Shown piece by piece: positions 10,896-23,000 of a stretch of 64,000 bases of DNA; positions within the stretch are counted from its first letter, which is position 1, and every line of letters starts with the position of its first letter. Under the pieces are notes generated by a model. It ran no database searches. It had not been told where the DNA came from and worked only from the letters and a program-made list of their open reading frames with translations. The DNA comes from Linnemannia schmuckeri (Eukaryota > Mortierellomycota > Mortierellomycetes > Mortierellales > Mortierellaceae), in the NCBI GenBank assembly GCA_029449235.1, contig JANATG010000018.1, positions 1,240,001 through 1,304,000 of the forward strand, read 5' to 3'. Made by a program: the position numbers and the translations under genes.

Positions 10896-13334
10896 TTAGA
10901 CGTTACCAGACCCTTCACGTCGCCTGACCTCGTCAAAGTATGGATCTATGAGGTCGGATGACAAGTGGTTATCATTGATTAGGGACTGGGTAGGGTAATA
11001 TTAACCGAGCTTGCACACAGAACAACACATCAATGATACTTACGAGCAAGAGCCGCCTCGGCTGATATCCTCCGCTCTGGGTTATACGTGATAAGGCGCT
11101 ATAGTACAGCAATTGCCAAGGTCAAAAGCTGTTAGCCATCACCTTGTTGAATACACACCAACAAGCGTTTTTCCAACCAACCAACAAACAAGAACGTACG
11201 CTCAAGAGATCGACACCATGACCATCCAGCTTGGGGACAAGATTGACAAGAGGCACAGGTTTGTACATAGGGAAGTCGGGTCGATACTCGGGCAGTTTTG
11301 ACACGCTTGGCCATGTCTCTTCCGTTGGTGTTCCCAAGATCTTGAATATTTTCAGCAACTGATCCTTGACTGAACTTCCCGGGAATAACGGCCTTCCTGA
11401 TGCCATTTCTAATATCATTCATGTTTTAACGAGGATGGTTCGTTAATATTAGGGCGGCATTGGACTGACATATATATAGACCATACCGTACAACAGAAAA
11501 GAGTGGTAGATTTTCCATGAATGAATTACTACCTGCAAAGATGCATCCTGCGGACCAAATGTCGATCGATGTCGAATACTGCTTCGATCCCATTAGTACA
11601 TCGGGTGCTCTGTACCACAACGTGACCACCTTACCAATCATATGAAAAAAACAGCCAAATAAAAAACGATTGGATCCAGAGCAAACCAACAACAAAGACA
11701 AAAATTAGTTCCATGGCTCTGATGCATATGCATGAAGAATGATGGTTCACTCGCTCAGAAATAGTATACAGAAAAAAAAACAAGATCTCATCTCTTTTCT
11801 CTGACAGGGCACGAACCTCGTGTGAATAACTCCTGACAGGAATGCCAAATGCGCGTGCAAGTCCAAAATCGCCCAGTTTCAAGTCACCCTTCTTGTTGAT
11901 CAGCAAGTTCTGCGGCTTCAAATCCTATTGAAGTAAATGGCAACGAGTTAGGTATTGATAGCCAGCTACACTTGCGGTACAAGGTAAATATAGCAGCTCA
12001 ACAGGATCCAAGGAGGTTCTGAAAGACGACCTACTCGATGCAAGACACGGTGTTCGTGACAGTAGGCGATCCCTCTCATCAATTGGTACATCAGTTGCTA
12101 AATAAAAAATGAAGAGACAAAGTTAGCAATTTCGTCCGCAATAGTGACAAAGCAACGGCACTGTGTCTCTTATAACAAATGGAACCCGCCGAAGAAAGGC
12201 AACGAACCTTTATCGTCAGGACATCAATGTCTCCACTGTATGTGTCCAAAAACTTTTTCAAATCCGAGTCCAGGAATTCAAAGACCAGCGTCAGTTTCTT
12301 TTCTGTATGCAGCACGTCGTACAACCTAATGGCCATTAGTCGATCAAAGAGGAGAGAGTTAGCATGGTTGATCTGCCCTTATCCTTGAGTAAATTTCATA
12401 ATAACAGCAAGCGTGTAACTTTACCGGACGATATTGGATTGTTTGAGCTCTTTGAGCAAGGAGATCTCGCGGATGGCTGTACATGGCACCTATAACAGAC
12501 CGTGGGAGAAATAAGCGCATGGACTGAATCAGATACCCAAAAGTCTACTGTTTGTCTATCCTGTACTACCATACCATCACAAGCATGCAAGACTTACTCC
12601 TTCCTCTTCGTTGTCAAGACGGATGCGCTTGAGAGCGACTACATCGTTTGTTTCTCGGTTTTGGGCCTTGTACACGATACCGTATGTGCCTAATCGAAAC
12701 AGAGAGACAGATAAAAATAAAGTAAGTTTTGATGGTAAGTCCAGACAGTCCCTTTTCGTAGTGGATCCTCTTAGACTGACAAAGGAGGACATGAGCGGGG
12801 GTTTTGATAAAGAATAGTGGGGGGAGGGGGGGGAGAGGGCAATCAATCGTCGCTTGCTTCTCCACAACCAAAGCCCACGTTTTTCTGTATGTTGTCGATT
12901 CGTGTGACTCTTTCACAAAAGAGGCCCCTGCCACTACTTTGCGTCTGAAAAGGGAGAAGTAAGGGAGAAAAGGAGGGAGTAGGATGGAGAGAATAACAAA
13001 CAACGAAACCAAGGTAGACAGATGTGGTTTTGTGGAGATCCCTCGATTCCCGAAAAAAAGATCTTGCACTCCGTCTATTTTTCTTCACAATGAACGTGAC
13101 ACTTGGTGCTCCTTGATGGTGTTGATGTTGTTGTTGATGCAGGCTGTGGTCTTTATTCGTTCGTATTACCTTCGCCGAGTTTCTCGATTTTCTGGTGTCA
13201 TAATAAGGAGAAGTGAATGCAATAAAAGCAAAAAATCTTTTTGTCAGCTGTGCCATGCGCGAAGAGAGCATGTGAAGGCAGGTAATCAACATGGCTGCTG
13301 CAGGTTTGTTGAGTAATACCTGGTATTTGTCCAT
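10896..13334 (-). CDS. PHO85: Cyclin-dependent kinase, CDK5/Pho85 type, 11 exons, PCTAIRE helix
   Basis: Proline-directed Ser/Thr kinase that needs a cyclin partner; in fungi this group controls phosphate response, morphology and cell cycle. Exons: 13334-13320, 13191-13170, 12689-12598, 12489-12425, 12325-12208, 12097-12035, 11924-11817, 11629-11533, 11408-11200, 11098-11044, 10945-10896; every junction is in phase, 297 residues. Seen: GEGTYG (11-16, Tyr15), catalytic Lys33, PCTAIRE (45-51), HRDLKPQN with Asp126, DFG (144-146), activation-segment Ser159, WYRAPDVLMGS, GRPLFPGSS and GTPTEETWP. Numbering matches human CDK5 exactly at Lys33, Asp126 and Ser159. Exon 1 codes five residues and exon 2 is a 22-nt microexon. 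RAFGIP and DLKKFLD place it with CDK5/Pho85 rather than with the longer PCTAIRE kinases. Confidence 0.93.
13170..13191 (-). other. 22-nt microexon of the CDK5/Pho85-type kinase
   Basis: CACCAG|AAAATCGAG...GGCGAAG|GTAATA codes KIEKLGEG (last Gly split). It supplies the first half of the glycine-rich ATP loop and is flanked by introns of 128 and 480 nt; without it the kinase loses its glycine loop and the reading frame. Confidence 0.85.
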
Positions 13335-15239
13335 GTATGTGTATGTATGTGTTTGTGTGTTGATGGAGTTAGGTGTGATGTACTGGCAAGAGAGAAAGAA
13401 GAAAAAGCAAGGGCCACCAATAGGTTGATTGGAGTAAGAGATCTGAATGGCACACAGGAAAGAAAAAGAGTAAAATTTTCAAACACAGACACGAATGTAA
13501 TACGAGTGTGCTGTGTTGTTGGCGGAGGGGATGGATGGAATCAACTGTGAGGAGAGGATGGCAGTGGTGCAAGTAATGGTAGTTGTGATGACGACGAGGA
13601 GTGGAATGAGGAAAGTGGAAAGCGAGGAGGTACTCAAATGGGAAAAGGAGGCAAAAAGGAAGAAGGGAAGAAAGAAGAGGAAACGACACCTTGTGGGTGA
13701 GACCATAGTCCGTATTTATGTAAAGCGGACGCGGAGCACATGTGCGGTCAATTGAAAACCGGGGTACCTACACAACTCACAGCAACAACGCCAATGCTAT
13801 CATCGCTTATCTCCTGTTCTTTACTTCATTGCTACTTCTCTTTATCACTCTGCTTGCATTGCTTGACTCCCTTGGCCTCTTCACTTGCCTTGCTCGTCTG
13901 ACTGACGCTAAAGGAGAACAAGGGAACCCCTTGAATGTCAACAACTTCATAAATGAACCAACTCAGTCCCTTGCCTTTCAATTCAATTATGAAATAGTCG
14001 ACGGTTGATAACCGCTACTGTCATTGACTTGCTCCTTCCGCGGATCATGCGCACAACAACCACAACAACCATCATCCATTCTCCAGACAAGCAAACATAA
14101 CGCATATTCCCCGACGAATGATCCTGGCATTTTCATTGGCAGTACACATGAAAAATGAATGAGAACCGCAACAATACAAGGAACGCGACATGCCCTCTCT
14201 CCTCCTTTCCGCTGTTTTCATTTTTCGACCCTTCTCAAGCGTCAATGCTCGCTGCATGATGATGTTGTTGCTGACTGACCCACCCAACCAAACTTTCTCT
14301 CTTTCCTCTCTTGTAGTTTTTTCTCCTTGCTTCCTCTGTGTGCCTTTTTCTCACTAAGTAAATATCATTCGCTCAACCGTTCCTCTTTTTCCTTATTACC
14401 CTAGACCATCCTGTGCCCACCCATGCACTTCCATTTCACTACGTGATGGATTGATTCGCTCCCAATGAGCCATGCTTCAGGAACTTACTCACGAAATTTC
14501 CTCTTATTTGTTCTATTTTATGTTTTTCTTTTTATTTTTATTTCACTGAACTAGCCTAGGTGTGGCAAAGTGCAATACCTTCCCAAGTATGTTTGTGTAC
14601 CTGCGTGTGTGTGAGCAGACTTTGGTTTCTATGAGCGCGCCCAATTGTGCCGCATGCCCGCGTCAATTGGGCAAATGAAGAGTGTCCCACAAGGAAGGGT
14701 ATATAACGATTTGAGTAAATAAAACAAAAAGAATACTAAGAGCGCGCGTGGGTAACAATGGAGCGTTTTCAGCCAATCGTGTCTACCTCCCTCAATAGGA
14801 TTGGCAGAAGCACAAACAGAGATAGGGGGTTAAGGAATCAAGGAAGAAAGAAAATAAAAAAAAGGCGTGCTGTTTTGTATGAAAAAGAGTCTAGGGGATG
14901 TAATATGTAATGTGTGGGAATGGGCGTTTGATAGCCAAACGATTGTGCCACGGTCTGTGTCCATTCGATGACAGTGAATGTCGAACAAAAAGGTGCTCAT
15001 AAATGAAAATTGAATTTCTATAATTGCACGCGGAAGGATATCCTCCCTAATTGACGACGATTAAGGATCGCAGTCACTTTTTCAAGGACCTAAAAAAAAA
15101 AAAAAGAACGAGCTGAGGAGAGGCACGAAGCCACCGTTTGTAAACAACGAACCTTCCATTCACACCTCTAAAAAGGGCACCATTACTTGCTTTTCATTGT
15201 TAAACATTTACACTTAAAAACAACCAACAGTACATCACA
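13335..15239. other. Intergenic region between divergent kinase and SSF1 genes
   Basis: About 1.9 kb. The kinase-proximal part (13360-13700) is purine-rich on the plus strand, hence CT-rich on the kinase coding strand. Around 14290-14540 the plus strand is CT-rich, and 14640-15200 is mixed. No open frame with family features. Confidence 0.55.
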
Positions 15240-16956
15240 ATGGGAAAGGCTGTAAGAAGACAACACCCTTCACAAGGAGAATTACAATGGACATCAACGT
15301 CGCTATGCTCATCACAGCACCTTGTACTCATCACCCTTGCCTCTCTCTCTCTCGTCCACCAAATAGCGCAAAAAGAACAGGACACACAAGAAGGTCGAGG
15401 AGGGCGAGAATCCCAATGCGCCCAAGACACCAAAGACCTTTGTCATGCGCTCAGGAGAGGTCGGACACTCCGTCATGGGGCTCGTCAACGATATCCGTCG
15501 CCTCATGGAACCCAACACCGCCACCAAGCTCAGAGTACGTTTGCCTTCAGCCTTTTAGTTGGAAATTGAAGACAGAACAATATGACCATAATCACACAAC
15601 CGATTGTACTAACATCGCTTCCTTACCTTTCACAACCTGTTTTCCAGGAACGTAAAAACAACCGCTTGAGAGATTTCGTCGCAGTCGCAGGTCCATTGGG
15701 GGTGACCCACTTTGTGATCCTCTCCAGAACCGAGCACGGCACCAACATGAGGATCTCTCGCGTCCCTCGTGGACCCACCCTGTCCTTCCAGGTCAAGACC
15801 TATTCTCTTGCCAAAGATATCATTGCCATGCAGAAGTCACCCAAATCCCCCGGTCTTGAGTTCCATGTCGCCCCACTTTTGGTCCTCAACAACTTTGGTG
15901 ACTCGAATGAGATGAAGTTGATGAGCACTGTCTTCCAGAACATGTTCCCTCCTATTAATATCCAGACCGTACGTCTTCTTTTTCGTATTCTTTGCTCTTC
16001 CTGTTATGTCATTTAATGTTTGTCCATGGACTGCAACGCTAATCTGATAGTACATGTGAAAAAATAGATGCAATTGGCGGACGCACGCAGAGTGGTCCTA
16101 TTGAACTATAACAGCGAGACCAAACACATCGACTTCCGCCACTACAACGTCGCCGTCAAACCCGTCGGAATCTCTAAATCCATCAAGCGCGTCATCACAA
16201 CTGGTGTTCCCGACCTCCAGGGATTCGAAGATATTTCCGATTACGTCCTCCGAGGAGCCTTTGCCTCGGAGTCCGATGTTGAGGACGGACCCGATTCGAC
16301 TGTTACTTTGGGCCAGGATTTCGTTGGAAGGAATAACAGGAGGCAGGATCAGAGAGCTATCAAGTTGGTGGAGTTGGGTCCCCGTATGGAGTTGAGACTC
16401 GTCAAGATCCAGGCTGGCATGTGTGACGGAGAAGTTCTCTATCACGATATCGGTACGTCTCTTTGCTATATCTGCAGATATTTGATATGTAGATATATGT
16501 GAGTTAAGTTTGTTTTCGTATGTGCTAACACGTTTTTATTATTTTTACCTCGCTCCAATAGTTAAACGCACGCCAGAGGAACTCAAGGCACAGAAGGCAG
16601 AGCGCCAAAAGAAGATGCAGGAGAAGGCTGCTCGTCGCAAGACTCAGGAGCAGAACGTTATCAAGAAGAAGGCCGAAAAGGCTGCCGAGAAGGAGGCCCA
16701 CCGTATCGCTACGGGTGGTGCCCCCCGCAAGCCTGAGGATGACGATGAGGAGGAGGAGTCTGATACAAAGGGCAAGAGGAAACGTGCTGCTCATGATGAA
16801 AATGACGAAGAGGAGGACGAGGATGTACCAGAGTACAATGACTCGGACGATTATTCAGATATGGGAGATATGGCTCCTCAGTTCTCGGATGACGATGGAG
16901 AATTCTTGGGCGACGATGATGACCAAATGGAGGGCTTCAGTGACGACGACGAGTAG
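15240..16956 (+). CDS. SSF1: Ribosome biogenesis protein SSF1 / Peter Pan (Brix domain)
   Basis: Nucleolar Brix-domain factor for pre-60S rRNA processing. Exons 15240-15251 (four codons), 15367-15534, 15648-15968, 16068-16452 and 16562-16956 give 426 residues, close to yeast Ssf1. The RKKNRTHKK basic start, FVMRSGEVGHSV, the Brix-type RLRDFVAVAGPLGVTHFVIL, PRGPTLSFQVKTYSL, MFPPINIQT and VVLLNYN are visible. The C-terminal part has a Lys/Glu-rich coiled segment and an acidic tail ending FSDDDE. Introns are 99-115 nt; CTAAC branch sites occur before exon 3. The start codon is fixed by the four-codon exon MGKA in phase with RKKNR. Convergent with ARP4, 209 bp apart. Confidence 0.93.
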
Positions 16957-17165
16957 TCAACTTTTTTTGCATTCCCCTTTTCTTTTACAAAAATACATTT
17001 GCATTCTTTCATAAAAACCATTGTTCAAAATTGCACATTGCCCTCGTTGGAATAATTTGAATTTGTTTGGTCTGTATTAACGAAGTTTAAGTGTCTTTTC
17101 CATTCCTCTTTTCCTCTCAGCATCTACTGTACGTCTGTCGTTCCCTGCAATGTACCGTCATGTTA

Positions 17166-19243
17166 TTACACGCATTTCTTGTTGACAATGCTCGAGCCAG
17201 TCTCGTCGTACTCCTTGCGAGAGATCCAGAGCTGGTGAAAAGTACCCAGCGAAGCCATAATCGATCCTCCCAACCAGCTTCCACACTTGCGCTCCACCGT
17301 GTTTCCTGGCGCATGCAATTTGACCTTGTACTGTTCGTAAAATACAAAAAAATATGTCATGTCAATTGGTGATTCTTGAACAACATAAAAAAAACTAGAT
17401 GACAAACATCACACAAAAAGAAAAACAAAAAAACTTACGGAATGGGGTATACTGTTCAACTCCCAGTGCAGACGATCAGCAAATCCAGGGAACAAGGTGT
17501 TGCCTCCAGTCAGCACAACATTGCCAAACAGCGTGGGGCGGAAATCGATATCGCACGACTGCGCACTGTTGAAGATCAGCTTGGGCAGACCCACAAAGTT
17601 TTCCTGCTCCGATGTAGGGTTCTTCAAAAACTCCTTAGGGTTGAACATGATCTCGGGCACCTTGAACCGCTCCGCTCCAAAGTTGAAGTTGTATCCGTCT
17701 GGCAACTCGTATGGCTTCTGTGGTCTCGTATTGATGTTTCTATTATGAAAATGAAAAAATAGAAAGAAACAAGTAAACAACGGGTCAGAAAAGCCATTCC
17801 CACATGTGAAGCAACCAAAAAGAAATTAGAAAACGTACTGCTCGTTGTATGTAGACTCAGCGACTTGGCAGACGGACTCCTTGAAATCATGAAGGACACG
17901 CATTTGCATCATCTTGTGGAAGCTAGGGGTGGCTGGACGATCTCTCAACACGACATTGGGCTTTTGTCCAACAACCACAGGTGACTTCTTGGCGATCAAG
18001 TACTGGGGTGTCACCTCCACGTCGTTTGCCTTGAACTGTTGCAAGACCTGGTCTGACAGCACGTCGCCTCCCAATGCCTGGCGCATAATGCCCTTCCTGA
18101 GAACATATCCATCATAGACAGGGACAACACTCGTCATGTCGCCGCCTGAATCCACCACCAATGCATGAGGTCTTCCTGCCGCGAAACTATTATTTCAATG
18201 ATGAACATTTGTAACTGTTAGATCCACACTTCGATCGACTTATACAAAATGTCAATAACGCCTTACTCGTGAAGAAGAGAGCTTACGCAGTCATGACGGC
18301 GTCCTTGGCGACAAAGAAAGCGGGAAAGTTGTACTTTTCAAAGGCCAGCTCCGTTAACTTTTCACGAATCTCGCGTGTATTCCATGCAGACTCTGTGATA
18401 ATCAAGGGATGCTCTGTAGGGTCGCAGCGAAGTCTCTTCAAAAATGCGTGGTCCCAGATCTGCTCTAATGCGTCCCAATCCTCGACTATTTCCCGTTGTT
18501 ATACAAATAGATAACTCGTTAGTAGTTGTAACTATGAACAATTAAGCTTGCATCGTTGTTTATAAGCATGCAAGGATGTCAGTTTTGCCGTATAAGACAA
18601 AAATATCTTTTCATTGACATAAAAAAAGAGCAAAGAGACAATAGCCGTACCGAGTCCGTCTTTCATGGGAGACTTGATCTCCATATCTGGTCTCCAGCAA
18701 CTAATCCCGCCATCGCCAACATAGTACTTTCCCCTCTTGGTAATCTTCTTCTTTGACGGAACAACACCCGCACCGACAGGCTGCGGTGCCACATCTCCGC
18801 CGTCAGCATCCTTCTTTCCGATATGGTTGCTGTCTGATGCTGATGCACCGTCCTGGGTGACGTCCTGCATCTGTGTGTCTTCCGAGTTGTCTGCATCATC
18901 GCCCTGGTCGGCCTCGGCGGGCAAATCAACCCATCCGACCGACGTTGGGAAAATGGACTTAGGGGTGTCTTCTCCTGCGTATCCTGCCTGTGTCCATGTA
19001 TGTCCGACCGACAATACCAGTGCTGCGACTTCGTCTATAGGAGTGCAGGAGTAGAAAATTGATGTTGATCAGTTCGATTATGTGAAAGAGACGCGTTTTT
19101 GTTGTGTTTTTTTGGTGGCACTGAGGATGTAGGGTGGAGTGTGTTATGAATGTGATGAAAAAAAGAAGACGAGGATCGGTAGTCGAAATTTGAAGGATTG
19201 TAAATTGTAGTCCTTTCTTGTTACCTCCACCGTAGGTTCCCAT
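17166..19243 (-). CDS. ARP4: Actin-related protein 4 (ACTL6/BAF53 type)
   Basis: Nuclear actin-related subunit of chromatin remodelling and acetyltransferase complexes (INO80, SWR1 and NuA4 in yeast). Exons 19243-19225, 19034-18651, 18485-18287, 18186-17839, 17739-17439 and 17330-17166 give 471 residues. Seen: N-terminal MGTYGGDEVAALVL, AGYAGEDTPKSIFPTSVGW, VEDWDALEQIW, ITESAWNTREIREKL, LVVDSGGDMTSVVPVYDGYV, GYNFNFGAERFKVPE, VVLTGGNTLFPGFADRL and the C-terminal WLGGSIMASLGTFHQLWIS, KEYDE and KKCV. A ~60-residue Asp/Gln-rich then Lys-rich insertion after VGWVDLP replaces a shorter loop of human ACTL6A. Exon 1 is only 19 nt. Phase is kept at all five junctions. Confidence 0.93.
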
Positions 19244-20022
19244 GTTTGCGTAGGAGGGATGTGTGAATGGAAGAGAGAGAGAGTAAGAAAAATGAGTTGC
19301 TTTCGAGGAAAGAGCAGAGGAATCGAACAAAGACGAGGGCAAACGAAGCGTTTGCTTGCCTGAGGCTTACTTTGCGTCATTTCAAGTCATGTGATAAAAT
19401 TTGCCATCAAAAAGTCGCTATTCGAACAGTCGCCACCAGTTGCTTCAGTAAAACCGTTCGGTGGTCATTGTGGAGGTGGAACAGATACACTCCGGCAAAG
19501 AGCAATCATTCATATATAACCATCGGATCAACCGTATTGGATACATTAACTACTGTCGTATCTCGAAGAAATTATGCGTATGCCTAGAAAAATGAGGTTT
19601 ATTCCTGATCTGACTTATTTGACGATTGCCCTCCTAGTGTGATGTTGTTGGAGACTCATTATTGACAACGCCGTATGTATCGTTCATCCTCGTCAACCTT
19701 GGTGTCATCGTCTTCCCCCCCCCCCCCCCCCCCCCCCTCCCCCTTCCCACTCGTCATCTTTCACTTTTTTGCTGATGTTGCAGGAAAGGAAGGAAAAGCA
19801 TGGTCCGTGCCAAAGACATGATGTCCAGACCCATAGTGCAAGATAATTCTACGCTAGTCCGGACACACCAACGCCGCCTACTGGGGACCAGATTCAGGAA
19901 CAGACGCGTCTTCGATCATCACCATTTCCGCCTCAAAAAAAGTGAAACTATTACGCTTTCGTTGATCAGCCGATCAATTGATCAAATCTGTTTTTATTCC
20001 AAAGATCCCACTGACCCGACTT
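19244..20022. other. Spacer between ARP4 and the aminopeptidase, with C23 run
   Basis: Contains the ARP4 upstream region and the aminopeptidase 3' flank (tandem minus-strand genes). A 23-nt C run at 19715-19737 follows a short CT stretch. No supported gene. Confidence 0.6.
19715..19737. repeat. C23 homopolymer
   Basis: Uninterrupted run of 23 C; long G/C runs are rare in this AT-rich sequence. Confidence 0.9.
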
Positions 20023-23000
20023 TCAACAGTCGTCCTCCCCACCCAGTCGCAGCATCTCTAATTCTCCCTCCAGCGTCATAACCTGCGGCGAGGTAACACC
20101 CATCGTTGTTGCTGCCATGGACATTGTCATCAACTCGTTCATAACCACCCCTGGCGCTGCTGTCACCGTCTCTGACAAAACAGCACCGCTCTTGTGTAGC
20201 TGCTCTTGTTGTTGTGAGAGCTGGAATCGTTCGTCGATCAGACGGGCTGCAGATTCGTTGAGATAAATTTGGGATCTCGAGTGCTGTTCCTGCTGTTGAT
20301 AAAACGAATGCTGGAGGTATTCACGGTGTTGGCGTTGATGACCGTGCTCCTGACTATGCTCATGATGGTGGTAGTGGTGGTGGTGATGCTGGTGTTCATG
20401 AGTGTGATACAGATGGTTCAGGTTCTGGTGCTCAGGATGGTCCAAGTAAACAGCGGGTGGTGAAGAGGAACACGACGACGTCGCAGATGGCACAGAATGG
20501 CGAGTGTCGTTTGTCGCTGGCGACAATACATCATCCACTGAGCTTCCGCTCGGGCTTCGACCCAACCCCGCCAACGACAGCTGAAGACCATGGCCAGCAT
20601 GAACTGGACTGGTGCGGCGACTGAAGGGATGATGTACATACTGTCCGTCCTCCTCAGTGGCGATAGCCATCATGCCACCAACACTAGACTCGCTCTTTCC
20701 AATCTCCTCGAGGGAAGTAGTAGCAAGATAACCATTCGTCTTCAACCAAACCTCAACATCTTCACGATCCCTCTCCAACCACAAGATCCTCGTCCGAATC
20801 CCTTCTAAACAATTCGCCAGAATTCGGTCGCACTGACTCGTATCCTTGTTGGCAAAGAAATCCTGGACCTCCTGGTACTTTTCCACACTCGAAAACATCC
20901 CAATACTGAACAAAATAAAGTACTCTACAAACCGGAGGTCATCAAAATGCCGTTCGTACAGGATATCCCAATGCTGCCGCATAAAGTTCCACAACTCGGC
21001 TCGACCCATTACCGACGACCGGAGTGTCGCCAGTGCCGAGAGGATATCTGCGTTTCTGACCTCCTCCGACATTGCAAATGCAAGGGTTCGTTGGATCATC
21101 TCGGGCGAGTTGCCGTAACCCAACACCGTCAGGGCAACCACTTTCTCGCCGGGACTGTATGTCTCTCGATAAAAAGCTAAAATGGCCTCATACTCCTCCA
21201 GGCCGGTGGTGGTCTTGAGGACAATTTCAAAGACTGGAAACAGAAGATCTGGTGGGATCGCCGAAGTATCTCTATTCGCCATGAATATCACAAACCGTCT
21301 TCTTGCCTCTGCAACGATCCTATAGTTGAAGAATGGCAGTAAAAAGGTTAATTTGTTAACCCAAAGTTCGTCCCACATCACTCATATCATGCGGGCATGA
21401 AACGTACTCAGGGTCGCCAGCGCGACCGGCAAATCGGATGGCCAAAGCGCGAAGGTTTCCGATGGCAGGATCTTCTCCCTCGGGGTACGTCCAGCCCAAA
21501 CGCTTAACAATATTCTTGAATAGGCGTCGCTGAACCTCTTTGATGGCGTTCACCACCGGCGTTGGCTGCTCTAGCCACACGGCGACAAGGTCTTGTAAGC
21601 GCAATGAGATCTCTGCCCAAACACTATTGAGTAATCAAAGATTGAATGGAATTTCAGTACCTGCGATCGTGACACACGTATACAACCTTTGGAATCTAAC
21701 AACATAGTAACAAAGTACGTACAGGTTGTTCTCCTCGTCTTCGAAGTACTTCAGGAGCGTCAAGAAACTACTTGTAGGAGAGACACCGGCAGCAACCAAA
21801 GCAGCAGCATCAGTCAACAATCCAACACGGTCAGCAGTCTTTAAGGTCTCGGTTTCCTCGCCGCTCTTCAATGTCTGACCCAAGAGGTCAAGGGCTCTGG
21901 ATGAATATGAGACACGGTAGAAACCAGATTGACCCATGTTGAACTTGTACCACCGCGTCGTGTCCACCTTCAGGACCAATTCCTTGGTAGTCATCATGAT
22001 GTTCTTGGGCGTTGGATCTTCTGCAGTAGCAAGAGCCAAGGGGACAGGCCAGATAAAGTCGTCCTCATCTTCGCGGATGTCGCCAGTCGACAGGAACAGA
22101 CTTTGTCGCACCATAATGGTCGACTCGTCTATCTCTGTGATGGTCAAGACAGGATACTAAAAAAAAATGACGAGCTCGTTAGGTTATGCAACGATATTCT
22201 GTGCAACAAGAAGCCATGACGAATGAACTTACTCCAGTTTGACGAGTCCACCTCCGCATGAACTCTGGCACATCAGCCTCACATTCCTCGGCCAAAGTCA
22301 TCCACAAATCGTCAGTGTTGGCGTTGCCCCACATGTACCGCATCATGAACTTACGGATACCCTTCAGCAGCTGGTCTTCACCCAACCACCCACTGAGCAT
22401 ACGAAGAACAGACGCACCCTTCATGTAGCTGACCTCGTCAAAGATCTGCGTGATCTCGCTCGGGTTGGCAACACCAACCTCTACCGGATGGGAAGTTCGA
22501 AGAGCATCTTGCTTGAGAACGTGCTGAACTCGGGTCACAAACTCGGACCAGACATCCCAGGCTGGGAAGAGCTCGTCCACGACAATGTAGGCCAGATGGG
22601 TGGCGAATCCTTCAAACAGCCACAAGTCAGACCACCAATCCATCGTCACCAAATTACCAAACCACTGTATTTTTTATGAGCAAGCGACAGCGAAAACGAA
22701 GACATAAGTATGCGGTCTTGTCAAGTCGCGAATGACACATGTAACGTCAGTGTAAAGAGAGACAAGTACCTGATGAGAGATCTCATGGATGACGGTGGCG
22801 GCAATCTCACGTTGCCGATCGTTGGTCGAGTGCTCGTCCAACAAGACAGCATGCGTGCGAAATGTGATGAGGCCCCAATTCTCCATCGCGCCGGGCGAGA
22901 AGTCAGGGACGGCAACCAAGTCCAGCTTGGGCAATGGGTAAGGTATATCAAATAACCGCGAAAAATACTCGACCGACTGCACAAAAGGGAAGCATCACGA

